Assembly: GCA_029465975.1 (NCBI GenBank)
Contig: CM055728.1
Location: forward strand, 18,346,328-18,410,327
DNA from: Dallia pectoralis
Taxonomy: Eukaryota > Chordata > Actinopteri > Esociformes > Umbridae
Reading direction: 5' to 3'
Length of the DNA stretch: 64,000 nt
Part shown: piece by piece, positions 25,501-36,832 of the stretch
Layout: each line of letters opens with the position of its first letter
How positions within the stretch are numbered: the stretch's first letter is position 1
Position numbers and translations under genes: made by a program
The notes under the pieces: generated by a model
What the model was told of the DNA's origin: nothing
Databases searched by the model: none
The model's input: the letters and a program-made list of their open reading frames with translations, nothing else

Positions 25501-26020
25501 CTAAATAGGCTTACTTTCAAGAAAGCATAAACATGTTTTTAAAACAAAGAATTTAGAAACTATGTTTAATGTATTTTATTTCATGGCAAAAAACGTGTTA
25601 TTGGTACATCAGAGATCAGTTCCCAACTAACTTGAATGTTACAGAGCACCACTTCCATAACATTTGACTTGAAACTAGAACATTGCATGTCATATTTTTT
25701 GATCGATGGGGCACTAATTCAAACCTTTTGCTTCCTGTAGAGCTGTAGACCTTTCTACAGTTCATATTATTCTTATTATTCCATTTGTAATTGTAAAACA
25801 TTACTTTTACATCCTGTTTCATGTTTTTGGCTGGCAGGCTGTCATCTAACTGGGTTGTCCTCCAATGCTTAAACATAGTTAACATAGTCTACCCAGATTA
25901 TTTGTTGGTCTATTCCATATGGTTGATACAATCATTGCATGGAATAAGTATTAGTATTAGCATTATGTAAAACAGCCATTTTTTCTTGTTTTCTATTCCA
26001 AAAGGTTAGCCCAGTCCAAT
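19581..26020. other. A/T-rich non-coding DNA, no gene recognised
   Basis: About 6.4 kb without supported exons. Small items: three tandem 17-bp copies of GGGCCTGGTCATATG-type sequence at 23071-23110, a G-run at 23293, and GGTTTAGGGTTAGGG near 23517, too short for telomeric repeat. Open frames are short and show no domain. Confidence 0.45.
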
Positions 26021-26029
26021 AATGCTCCC

Positions 26030-26340
26030 ACAATCAATCAAATATAAATGTAAATATTAATATTAGTATTTAATAAAGCACTTTTAACATCATCAGCTGT
26101 CACAAAGGGCTTATAGGGAAACATGGTCTGAAACCCCAAAAAGCGCGGAACAACAGGGTAGAACAGTGGCTTGGAAAAGTAGGATAAAAATATCAGGAAG
26201 AGACCTAGAGAAACCAGAATCTGAGCGGTGATCAGTCCATTTCAGGCTGTGTCAGGTGAAGATTATAAGAGTACATTACCATTTAGGACATGTGGGGGAG
26301 TGGAGGCACGAATTGGGAATTAAGACGGCACAGAGAGACC
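26030..26340. mobile_element. Dispersed fish repeat, degraded (CAATCAATCAAAT family)
   Basis: It begins CAATCAATCAAAT. It continues with AAAGCACTTTTAACATCATCAGCTGTCACAAAGGGC, then GTCTGAAACCCCAAA, AGACCTAGAGAAACCAG and GGCTGTGTCAGGTGAAGATTATAA. In this order these blocks match a very common dispersed repeat of salmonid and related fish genomes, as I remember it. It is internally degraded and non-coding. A shorter relative may lie at 50975-51100. The family assignment is from memory and was not searched. Confidence 0.55.
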
Positions 26341-29160
26341 GTGGCCCTACCCCAAAGTAACCTAAGACAGGGTCAACCTGGTAAGGAAGTAACTCCACCC
26401 ACAATGTCAAGCATCAGACCAAAAGGGACACAAACCACAACCACTATGAAAGAAGGCTGAGTATAGTCCACAGAGTTAACTCCCAGTTCAGGAGGACGGC
26501 AAGGAAAACAAGAGTAAGCCCATGACTCCGCATCTGAATGGCATTGGAGGACAACCCTGTGAGATGACAGCCTGCGAGCCAAAAACCTGATGGGCTTGCA
26601 TCTAAATTATCACTTTGTAAGAAAAGGTTGGAGAGAAATAATTATTTGGTGGGAAGTGCGAAATTTAAGGACCAGTCAATGTATACATAAATAAGGAAAA
26701 CTAAAGAAAGCTAAATAATTGATAATATGCATAAACTGCACAACAGAATATATGCAATCCTTACACTGACTTGCAAACACATCACAGTAAAGGATTCAAA
26801 CAGTGGAACCCAACTGAATTCTCTTTTCTCTCTTTCCCAGTTAAGTTGAGCCTATAACCAGAACTGAGACAGACTAACATAGGAGACCATGTAGGTGACT
26901 GTAAAGATTCCTGGCTCACTGAGAGCATCTAGTGGGCTAGGAGGGTGTTGCAGTTCCCTTAGGGTAATTATATACGTTCGAAGTCACCTAAATCAGATGT
27001 GGGTGATTAGAGTGGTCACAGCAGGTTTAGATTTGGTGATTATGTTTGTTAAGAAAGTCACTGGGTCTTGAGGCACGATGTTGGATATTACTTCTGTGCC
27101 ACATAATGTATAGGGTGGGTGTTGTGTTAGAGTGCTGTTAAAATGTTATTATTACGTATAGCTGTATATGCGCAACTTAATTACATTTTTACAGCGTATA
27201 GTGTTTTCATTGTGATTTAAATAAACCTGTTTTTAAACACATATACACCCTCTGCGCCTGGCTTTCCTCTGCACTACACCTAGATCAGGACAGTGACGGT
27301 AACACCACATACATTTTCACCAGTCAAGTATTTTGTTTACTGTTCTTGAAAGTACTCAGTTCAACGCAGAGCAAAGAAACACACCCAAACACATGTTATG
27401 TTGTTACGGTAAATTCATTCACTCATCTCTATCCTGCCTAGTTATAGATTTCTGCAGGAAGTGTTCTACAGGACATCCGATAAGGAAAAATGGTTAAAGC
27501 ATATGCATCACACCCTGCTGTGTATGGTGTTGCATATCAGCAGACAGGTCAGAGTCTGGAGGTTTTTTTTACATCATGTGAACGGCCGTGCGTCGTGTGC
27601 ATCGTTTATCTGGGAAGGTGCGGGCTCCTGATTGCACATTGGGAAGACGACAAACCAGAGGAGTGAGTGTGATGCTTGTCTTGGTGGAATGAAATACAAT
27701 CCCTTGTAAACACTCTTTCTCTTGTTACCTGATATTCCAAATATCATGACCCCGTGCTGTTTGTACGTCTTAAACGAGTCTGACGAATGCCGCTAAAGTG
27801 GAAAAGTCAAAAGAGCTCAAAATATGTATCATTGCAGGCAAATAATTGCTTGAAACTAGATCCAGAACACAGAACACGGAACACGGCCAACATTCCATGT
27901 GCCACTATGAATAGACCAGCTGAGTTTAAAGGAAATACATAGAATATAAAATATCGTGTTGTGATCCCCACCTTCCAATCCTAAAATGGAAGAAGAAAAC
28001 ATTATGTGAACATTGCAAGGTTGTGGTGGTTGGTATGCTAATTAATGGATTGATATGTCAATCATTTTTTGGCGTGAACGGTCAGTTCAAGAATAGACCT
28101 GCTGAATCCCATTCATAAATTATTCTCCCCATTCAAAGCACATTGGCATGTTTTAAACGGGAAACAGCCTCTTTTAGTATACTGATTTAGTTCTAACGTC
28201 CCCACATGAGAAACATTAGGCAACGTAGATTTGGCATGGTTCAGTTGCAACCAGCTGCAACAGCTTTTTTAGTGTGTACTTTTTTTTTTACCTCTAAGCT
28301 CATAACCAACGGGGTCACAAGTGCATCTGCTACTATGCAACACATCCCTGGTTACACGTGTATTTGAATTGTGACCCATCAGAAATCCAAACTGTACCTT
28401 GGTGGTAAAAGAAAATTCAAAGGATTGAAATTAAACAGAATAGTTTGTCGGTTTCAGCCACCTGCCAGGACATTGTATGAAAAAAAGTTCTTAACAGTAC
28501 AAACACATCCCTAGATTAAAAACATTATGGCATGTTTGGCAAATTTGTTACACACTAAACGCCTCAGAGCTGTTCTCGTAAAATCAAAGGATAACATGTC
28601 CGTTTATACTTTAGGTTACAACTGTGACTTTATTTGGCCATAGTGTACATTGCATTATTCAACCAAACCCATTAAACACACTCTGTGAACATTGCCCATC
28701 AAGACACAGACCATTTACAATGATAATGAGTGATTATGAGCAATGGCACTGAAGACCAAGTATGGATCACTGCAAAACAGCAGCAGCGGCATCGAGGCTG
28801 AGTGCCATCATATTTAGTATCTCCCAGATGTGCAAACCATATGCTTTCACTGAAATTAAAACACACAAAAAGACAGAAATACATGAAAGGGATTTTTTAC
28901 TTTGAGAAGACGGTTGATAGTTTATGCAGATAGAATAATAGCCAAGAGAGGCCACATGAAAGACGCGAGGATGTTGGTTTACTTTGTGGCACTAATATGT
29001 TTCCTGCTCACAAGTTCATATGCCAGATGGGGACCGAAAACAAAAGGAAGCTAAAATGTTCTGCTTCAAAGCCCATTGTGTATGATGCATTTTACTGCGT
29101 AACAGTGATTTGTTATAATAAAAGTATCGGTGCGTAGGAAGAGGGCACACTAACCAAAGT
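26341..29160. other. Non-coding DNA, nothing recognised
   Basis: No exon or tandem array was found. A stretch near 27190-27310 (AATAAACCTG, then CTGCGCCTGGCTTTCCTC) has the feel of a dispersed-element end but could not be assigned. Confidence 0.4.
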
Positions 29161-29162
29161 AT

Positions 29163-30340
29163 ACCAAACGGATCAGGATGTGTTACTCTAATGTGTTATG
29201 GATTAGGATGTGTTAATCAAATGTGTAATGGATCAGGATGTGTTACTCTAATGTGTTATGGATCGGGATGTGTTACTCTAATGTGTAATGGATCAGGATG
29301 TGTTACTCTAATGTGTAATAGATCAGGATGTGTTACTCTAGTGTGTAATGGATCGGGATGTGTTACTCTAACGTGTAATAGATCAGGATGTGTTACTCTA
29401 ATGTGTAATGGTCCGGGATGTGTTACTCTAATGTGTAATGGATCAGGATGTGTTACTCTAATGTGTAATAGATCAGGATGTGTTACTCTAGTGTGTAATG
29501 GATCGGGATGTGTTACTCTAACGTGTAATGGAACAGGATGTGTTACTCTAATGTGTTATGATCAGGATGTGTTAATCAAATGTGTTATGGATCAGGATGT
29601 GTTACTCTAATGTGTTATGGATCAGGATGTGTTATTCTAATGTGTAATGGATCGGGATGTGTTACTCTAAGATGTAATGGATCAGGATGTGTTACTCTAA
29701 TGTGTAATGGATCAGGATGTGTTACTCTAATGTGTAATGGATCAGGATGTGTTACTCTAGTGTGTAATGGATCAGGATGTGTTACTCTAATGTGTTATGG
29801 ATCAGGATGTGTTACTCTAATATGTAATGGATCAGGAAGTGTTACTCTAGTGTGTAATGGATCAGGATGTGTTACTCTAGTGTGTAATGGATCAGGATGT
29901 GTTACTCTAATGTGTAATGGATCAGGATGTGTTACTCTAATGTGTTTTGGATCAGGATGTGTTACTCTAATGTGTAATGGATCAGGATGTGTTACTCTAA
30001 TGTGTTATGGATCATGATGTGTTCCTCTAATGTGTAATGGATCAGGATGTGTTACTCTAATATATAATGGATCAGGAAGTGTTACTCTAATGTGTAATGG
30101 ATCAGGATGTGTTAGTCTAGTGTGTAATGGATCAGGATGTGTTACTCTAATGTGTAATGGATCAGGATGTGTTACTCTAATGCGTAATGGATCAGGATGT
30201 GTTACTCTAATGTGTTATGGATCATGATGTGTTCCTCTAATGTGTAATGGATCAGGATGTGTTACTCAAATGTGTAATGGATTGGGATGTGTTACTCTAA
30301 TGTGTAATGGATCAGGATGTGTTACTCTAATGTGTTATGA
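29163..30340. repeat. 30-bp minisatellite, about 39 copies
   Basis: A tandem array of a 30-bp unit, consensus GATCAGGATGTGTTACTCTA then ATGTGTAATG. The unit is ten codons with no stop in one + frame, giving a repeating M-C-N-G-S-G-C-V-T-L. The frame slips near 29560, where one G is missing (TTATGATCAGG). Some variants (GTGTTCCTCTA, ATATGTAATGG, GGAAGTGTT) recur at spaced positions, which suggests multi-unit copying. The array runs directly into a transposase remnant at 30341. Confidence 0.95.
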
Positions 30341-30665
30341 CACCTGTGGGCAATATTCTGCCCGGAAACCCTGGATCCAGCCATTCATGTGGACAATATG
30401 AGACGTGCCACCTATCTAAACATTGTTGCAGACCAGGTAGTCCCCTTCATGGCAATGGTATTCCCTGATGGCAGTGGCCTCTTTCAGCTGGATAATGCAC
30501 CCTGCCACACTGCACACATTGTTCTGGAATGGTTCAGGAACAGAATTTGGCCTCCAAATTCCCCTAAATCTCAATCCGATCTGTATCGGTGGGATGTGTT
30601 GGACCAACGTGTCTTATCCATGGCGGCTCAACCTCGCAAGGAGTTACATTTGTTTACATGATTTT
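30341..30665 (+). mobile_element. Tc1/mariner-type transposase fragment
   Basis: The + strand frame 30389-30661 contains DNMRRATYLNIVADQV, then FPDGSGLFQLDNAPCHTAH and WPPNSP, the catalytic-core pattern of Tc1/mariner transposases. The DNAPCHTA block carries the second catalytic aspartate, and the WPPNSPDLNPIE motif follows in the family. Here several residues before WPPNSP are deleted, the DLNPIE part reads SQSDLYR, and the start is lost where the 30-bp array begins. It is a dead fragment. Confidence 0.8.
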
Positions 30666-30689
30666 GTCTGTAGGTTTTCATATGATTTT

Positions 30690-31020
30690 CGATTGTTTAC
30701 TTATCTCATCTCTCCTCTCATCTTCAACCGCTTATCTGGGGTTGCGGGGAAGAGCCCAAACCATTCCTTTCCCTGGCCACATTAACCAGCTCTGACTCTG
30801 AGATCCCGAGGCATTCCCAGGCCAATGTGGAGATATAATATGTTCACCTAGTCCTGGGTCTTCCCCTGGCCACCTCCCAGCTGGTCGTGCCAGGAACACC
30901 TCCCTTGGGAGGCGCCCAGGTGGTATCCTTACCAGATGCCTAAATCACCTTAACTGGACGAAGGAGCAGTGGCTCTACTCCAAGTTCCTCACGGATGACT
31001 GAGCTTCTCATCCTTGTTTA
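30690..31020 (-). mobile_element. LINE reverse-transcriptase C-terminal tail, degraded
   Basis: Read on the - strand the segment gives a degraded form of a basic tail, with G-R-P-R-T-R still visible and a P-P-K-G-G-V-P-G stretch just before it. This matches the C-terminal tail found in many fish non-LTR retrotransposons (REVFRACP...RPRGRPRTRWRDY type, from memory). On the + strand it appears as GGGAGGCGCCCAGGTGGTATCC and CTCCAAGTTCCTCACGGATGACTGAGCTTCTCA. Stops interrupt it. The clade assignment is uncertain. Confidence 0.5.
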
Positions 31021-31254
31021 CTGATATGTGAACATTTTCATTAAACATTTATTTTGAAACATACTATTGAAACATAGCAGGTAAAATATATTGTACATGA
31101 TGCAGTTTTAACTAAACTGTAAGCTTCCCTTTGGACATTCAACCAATTTATCTTTACAATCAAGAGATAACATGAACAACACCACCCTCTTATGGTCTAA
31201 TAAACAGACTGCAATATCTGCTACATCATGAATGGGCCTACACATAACTGCACA
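31021..31254. other. Spacer, nothing recognised
   Basis: Short A/T-rich spacer between the LINE-like tail and a palindromic element. No feature was seen. Confidence 0.4.
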
Positions 31255-31425
31255 GTAGTGTTTGCCAACTCCAGTCCTCGTTTTATATCCCCCAATTATT
31301 TTATTCAATGAGGGCTTGATGATTCGTTGACAAGTTGAATCGAATGTGCTTATCTGGGCTACAACAAAAACTGTGTGCAGTGCTGTTGGCAGTGCTCGAG
31401 GCTCGAAGAGTTGGTGAAAACTGTT
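31255..31425. mobile_element. MITE-like element with imperfect inverted ends
   Basis: The left end reads GTGTTTGCCAACTCCAGTCC TCG and the right end reads CGAGGCTCGAAGAGTTGGTGAAAAC, an imperfect inverse of it. Between them lie TTGATGATTCGTTGACAAGTTGAATC and a GGGCTACAACAAAAACTGTG block. This order matches a palindromic non-autonomous DNA element that is common in fish genomes (from memory). Length is about 170 bp and it has no coding capacity. Confidence 0.5.
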
Positions 31426-33239
31426 TCACTGTATTGTACTCAATGTCAGATGGTTTGCTTAAAAATTAAAGCAAACAACAATACATTTTTCTGTTTTTTA
31501 TATTGATTTATACAAAGTACACTGAAAAAATGAATCTTTGAATGACTATACTTAAAATAGTAATCATCATTCGCAATATTTCAGGGGCTTATGTGCCTTA
31601 GGTACCTGGTTTTTATCAGGTTTTGGACTTTACCTGATTTCCTTTAGTGCTCTTCCTTTTGCGTCGGCTCACCAGAGAAAAGCAGTTCAAGTTCTCTGTC
31701 CCAGATGTGTGCTCTGCATTTATACAGACAGGACAGGGGGTTCCAGTCCTGTCGTTTATTGTTTGTGTTGTTTGTGGGCCGGGTGTGTGTGCCTGGACAC
31801 TTTTTACACAGTGTCTCTCCCTTTCAGGTATTAAGGCCATTTCAACGGCTTATCCCGCAGCTCCCTTGGCAGCCTGCTTGTCTCGTTTGAAAGCGTCTGT
31901 GATACAGATTTGCATGGCGGCAAAGTGGTGGTCCTTTACATGTGTGTTCTGACTCTCCAACTTAGCTGTAGCCAAGTAACCGAGCGAAGGGGAACCTCAG
32001 ATTTCGTATTTTGTTCCAAGTGGAAAGGAACGAGGTACCACACTTCATGGGCCGAATGCTGTTCGACTTGCAGTGGCTGAATCTCATATTGAATACTACA
32101 TTATATGTACTACATATATTTACTTTGCGGTTGATGGTGAAGTACATACTGTTTGATATATAGTAGTATGCCAGTAATGGGACCAATTGGGACATGCTAG
32201 CTCACATTAGAGCATTTTGTCGTCCATTAACTGAATATTTAGCTGGACCGCATAAGCATCGTGAATTATGAAAACTTTACTTCCAGTATGGCAATAGCTA
32301 GTTTGATGTTGTTGACATCTGCACCTTGATGTTGTTGACATCTGCACCTAATAGATTATGTCTAAAATAATATTAAACTAGCTGGCGTTCTACATTGCAT
32401 GGCACAATGTAGTTTTTTTCACTTTCATAGGGGATTACATTGATGCAATAAGTATAGGCTATATGTGACAATAACTAACTTATTCATTACATGGATAAAA
32501 GAGAGAATGTTTCACTGTGCAAGAAGTTGTGGTCTATAAATCCCCATAAGTATGCACACTTACATACTTCAAAAATATACTATACTAAAATATAAATATA
32601 CTTTTGGTATACTATTTCCATTACTATGGTTTAGGACATAGGGGTGGGCATAGTAAAGGCCCCCGGGCCGAATAACCTGCAAATCAAATTGTTAAGTATC
32701 TGATATAATAATAGACCTACAATAAAAATGTTCTGTGTATACATTTTAATCATTGCCCTTTTCTGGCCCAGAAATAATTTATAATTTACAAAACAAATCA
32801 AACTCTGGATGTGGCCCCTAAACTGAATCTTTTGGCGTATTTTGAGACATATTTTGAGACTCTGGCATATTTTCAGACATTAAGTTGCAGTGCTGAAATC
32901 AGTATATGTGGCTGTAGCTGGATACTTTATAGCGGATAGTGTGGTGCTCCGGGTTGCTACACCTTTAATCCAACATGATTGTATTTATCTACATGCTTGA
33001 CGCACCTAGTTGCCTCCCTCAATATGCTGAATTAGATTAGATTCAACTCTATTTTCATTGGACAGTATACATAGACAAAATGCAGTACAACAAAATGTCG
33101 TTTGGTGCTTTTTATATAGACAACATAATTATCAGTATTTAACCATATCATATCAATAGCCCAGTACATTTATTTATTCGTATTTTAAATCTGGCATCTC
33201 ATGAGACGTCCCAAAATTATGATGTCATTCCGTAAATGG
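31426..33239. other. Upstream region of tardbp, no gene recognised
   Basis: Non-coding, A/T-rich. It contains a 23-bp direct duplication (TTGATGTTGTTGACATCTGC ACC) at 32303-32348. Overlapping open frames at 31616-31952 have no domain. It may hold distal regulatory sequence for tardbp, but none is visible. Confidence 0.4.
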
Positions 33240-33776
33240 TACAACCCAGAAGCAGAGCGGCCATTTTGTTCGAAGTTAGAAGGCAAAGGAGATTAGCGGA
33301 CGCCGTTCGCATATTTGTCAAGAAAAACTATTGACGTATAATTACGCCGTCTAGAATAATTCATCTACTAAAGTCGTCACCTCGGTCGACTTCGTTTTCA
33401 GAATAGTGAGCTATTTCCGATATTTTTATATCTTATATCGCGGAAGATTCTGCTGCACATTCATTTCGTTAACGTGTGTGCGTTGTTTGTTTAGCCTGCT
33501 CAAGGCCCATTTACCACGAACAACCGCCTACTACTACTACTACTACTGTATCGCGTTTTGTAAACCAACGTCTGTCCCATGAACCCACCAGATATACTTT
33601 TTGTCTTTCGTCGTTTTTCATTAGGTTGGTTAGATTAGAAGCAGTTGTGAATATATCGCGATATCACCTGGCTCGCGACTGTCGACGGAATACCGCGTGC
33701 GCCGTACTATTCTTTGTGTGCGCGAATTGGCCATTAACTCGCTAGCGGCGTTACTTCCTGATCTAACGTTGAAACC
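33240..33776 (+). promoter_or_regulatory. tardbp: tardbp promoter and 5' untranslated region with YY1-like site
   Basis: The segment before the tardbp start is richer in CpG than its surroundings. It carries GCGGCCATTTTG at 33257-33268, matching the YY1 core on the reverse strand (AAGATGGC type). The human TARDBP leader also has a GCCATTTTG element near its start, so this may mark the transcription start region. A short (TAC)n run lies at 33529-33546. The human gene has an intron in its 5' leader; I could not place one here. The open frame at 33476-33745 lies within this leader and has no family resemblance. Confidence 0.5.
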
Positions 33777-35580
33777 ATGGCGGAGTTGTATATTCGAGTT
33801 GCAGAGGATGAAAACGAGGAGCCAATGGAGATCCCTTCTGAGGACGATGGCACGGTTTTGCTATCAACAGTAGCAGCCCAGTTTCCCGGCGCTTGCGGCC
33901 TGCGCTACAGAAACCCCGTGTCCCAGTGCATGCGAGGTGTCCGTTTAGTTGAGGGCATCCTGCATGCACCGGAGAGTGACTGGGGTAGTCTGGTGTACGT
34001 CGTAAACTACCCAAAAGGTAAGGGGATTTGGGTTGTTATAAACACATTAACTGGACATGTCGCAGCAATCAAGGTGGTGAATTTGCATTGTAATTTTTGA
34101 CCATGTCTGTACTACCAAAGGTTGTTCCAACAAAAAGTGTAATTGTGTCTGCAAATGCGTAGGCAACTACAGAGTGCATTTAGCTGGTTTTAGAGTAGTT
34201 GATGAATACGTATTCGGCATTGTTTACATCCTTGGCAGGCTGTTGGTGTGGTAATATCACTGTATGTCATGTAACATATTGCATTTCCTGTGTCAGATAA
34301 CAAAAGAAAGATGGATGAAATGGATGCTGCCTCTGCTGTGAAAATGAAACGGGGTGTTGAGAAGACATCAGACCTCATTATCCTTGGATTGCCCTGGAAA
34401 ACATCTGAACAAGATTTGAAAGACTACTTTGCAACTTTTGGTGAAGTCATTATGGTGCAGGTAAGCCAAACGTATCAACTTGTGGCTTGACGTTTTATGA
34501 GGTAAAAATTTATGTCAATAATCATGCTTTTTCTTGTCACGCCCGTCTGTCTGCAGGTCAAGCGAGATGTCAAGACTGGGAATTCAAAGGGGTTTGGCTT
34601 TGTTCGGTTCACCGAGTATGAGACTCAATCCAAAGTAATTTCTCAGCGACACATGATCGACGGAAGATGGTGTGACTGCAAACTGCCCAACTCTAAGGTA
34701 TTTGAAATGAGGAGTTGTGGGCTACCCGCGTATTTTGATATTTGCCACTGGGTCCATTTTATTTTCCCACTGCAGGTGAAATGCTGAATTCGTTTCTCTC
34801 TTATCGTCCATGTTAGGCAGGACCTGATGAACCCATGCGCAGCCGTAAAATATTTGTTGGCCGCTGCACCGAGGACATAACCACAGACGAACTCCGTCAG
34901 TTCTTCATGCAGTACGGCGAGGTCACTGACGTTTTCATTCCCAAACCCTTCCGGGCGTTCGCCTTTGTCACTTTCGCGGACGATCAGGTATGTTTTTTTA
35001 ATCTGGCCGTGGCAGCGCGTGTTTACATGTTATTGTGGTGTGCACCGTTGGCAGCTTGGTTTGCCTGTTGAGTCATCTCCACTCGCCCCCTCTCTAGGTT
35101 GCCTCAGCCCTGTGCGGAGAGGACCTGATCATCAAGGGCGTCAGCGTGCACATCTCCAATGCCGAGCCTAAGCACAATAATAGTAGGCAAATGATGGATC
35201 GTGGGGCCGGTGGGTTTGGGGGTCAGGGGTATGGCGGCGGGCGTGGGGGCATAGGTAGCAGTGGCAGTACCGGGGTGAATTTCGGGGGTCTTAGCCTTAA
35301 CCCAGCCATGATGGCTGCCGCGCTGCAGAGCAGCTGGGGCATGATGGGTATGCTGGCTAACCAGCAAGGTCAGAGCAATGCAGCAGGCACCGCAGCCGCG
35401 GGGCAGACTAGTGCCACTCGAGATCAGAGCCAGGCCTATAGCTCCGGCAATGCAAATTATAGCAACCCCAACTCAGCGAGTCTGGGGTGGGCAGCGGGCA
35501 CCAATTCTGCCTCCAACAGTGGGTTCAGCTCTGGCTTTGGCACCTCTATGGAGTCAAAGTCATCAGGTTGGGGAATGTAG
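33777..35580 (+). CDS. tardbp: TAR DNA-binding protein 43 (TDP-43), complete, 5 coding exons, 399 aa
   Basis: A nuclear RNA/DNA-binding protein that controls splicing and mRNA stability by binding UG-rich RNA. Coding exons are 33777-34017, 34297-34460, 34557-34697, 34817-34987 and 35098-35580; all junctions are GT-AG and the frame stays open (1200 nt). Residues 1-80 form the N-terminal oligomerisation domain (MAELYIRVAEDENEEPMEIP). A bipartite nuclear signal lies at 83-99 (KRK...KMKR). RRM1 spans about 105-177, with W114 and the RNP1 block GFGFVRF (F148, F150). RRM2 spans about 192-260, with IFVGR and FAFVTF. The glycine-rich tail contains the ALQSSWGMMGML helix and ends SSGWGM. Human TDP-43 is 414 aa. 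The tail is shorter and lacks three residues in the helix. Teleosts have two copies, tardbp and tardbpl; next to pgd and kif1b this may be tardbpl. Confidence 0.97.
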
Positions 35581-35619
35581 AGAGATTTGGTTCAAAGTCT
35601 TTCGTATTTCTAGATTTAT

Positions 35620-35628
35620 CTGGTAAGT
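35620..35628 (+). promoter_or_regulatory. tardbp: Consensus 5' splice site just after the tardbp stop codon
   Basis: CTG|GTAAGT matches the donor consensus almost perfectly and lies 40 bases after the stop. Splicing from here would remove part of the 3' UTR. In human TARDBP, alternative 3' UTR introns take part in autoregulation, and in zebrafish tardbpl splicing decides whether the glycine-rich tail is made. Use of this site is inferred, not shown. Confidence 0.45.
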
Positions 35629-36826
35629 ATTTTTTGAGGGGCAATGAAAGTTAGTCATATCCAGTGTCCCTCCATTTAAAACTATTGCCTTTTTATTTTG
35701 TTAAAGAAAATATTTGAATTTGTGTGTGCGTGCGCGTGTATGTGACTAATTCTGTAGAAGTTGAGTGCACAGAGTGATTGTGGTGTATAGTTTTAGTGGT
35801 AAACTGCTACACTACATATGTAGTTTTTTGTTTTTCTGTTGGTTGAGAAAAGTTATTTTGTATAAGACATGAGATGACTGCATGCCTAGTAGATATTTCG
35901 TAGATGCACGAGTATCACGAAAGCTCCCCCCCTCAACCACGTGTATATGGTTAAATGGTCTGAAACGGGGCTTGATGTTTAATCTGTATGCAGTTGATTG
36001 TATCTTTGTTTGCCATTTTTTGGAAACGCCTTCATGAAAATCTCTTCAACAGTTAACCAATTATTTTCGAATTTCCCGGGAAGAAGCCCCTCGTTGGCAG
36101 CAATGTTCGACCGAACTCAGTATCAGTTCCCCTCTTCCCATGTGTAAATGCTTTGCCATCAAACGACACAGCTTCACTCTGCATATACTGTGTTAGACGG
36201 TGGGTGATGCCTTTTTTCTCCCCTTTTTCATGGATATAATAACCTTGTCTGCTGTATATCGCTTCTGAGAACAATGCGATTGGTGGTGTCCAAAGAGTGA
36301 GCGACTGAGTGAGCGAACGGGAAAGAACGCAAGTGTGGAAAGGACTGTTTGTGCGATGCTATGGAGGCCAGATGTCTGCGAGAGTTGAGAAGAACCTGTG
36401 GCTTTATGCGAGTGTGAGAGGAAGAAGCAAGTACGAGTGTGTCCCATGACCATCAAAATGACATTTGTCGCATTCATCCTTCCGGTCTCTTTCCTCTGAT
36501 ATTTCTATCAAGTTTATTAATCTTGAACACAGTGGAATGTTTAGTGGTATGAATATGTATCCTTTCTTGTATCTTTTCTTGCTGTCTGATTTGATGTGAA
36601 TGCTGTATGGTGTGTGCTTTATTATTTTCTTGTTCCTGCCCCTTTCTGTGTGAATTTGTGACCTGTTGTTGGTGGTTGTCTGTTTTGTGAGCTTTAGGGG
36701 AGCGTGGAGATTTACATGATGTGGATTCATTGAGGCCATATTTGAGAACATTAGAAGCAGATTTAAACTCTACTTGTGCTTAAAATGCACGTCAGCCTAC
36801 TAAAATATTTGAGGTACTTGTGATAA

Positions 36827-36832
36827 AATAAA
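36827..36832 (+). terminator. tardbp: Polyadenylation signal AATAAA, proximal candidate for tardbp
   Basis: AATAAA lies about 1.25 kb after the tardbp stop, in an A-rich context. It would give a short 3' UTR form; use of several signals is known for mammalian TARDBP. Confidence 0.4.

Noticed and set aside
27190..27310. LTR or transposon end
   Set aside because: Only a vague resemblance; no matching terminal repeat or target duplication could be found.
29191..30227. Cys/Gly-rich decapeptide repeat protein
   Set aside because: It is a reading of the 30-bp array; the frame is broken by a one-base slip near 29560 and no exon signals surround it.
33763..34014. - strand open frame of 83 codons
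   Set aside because: It is the shadow of tardbp exon 1 on the opposite strand.
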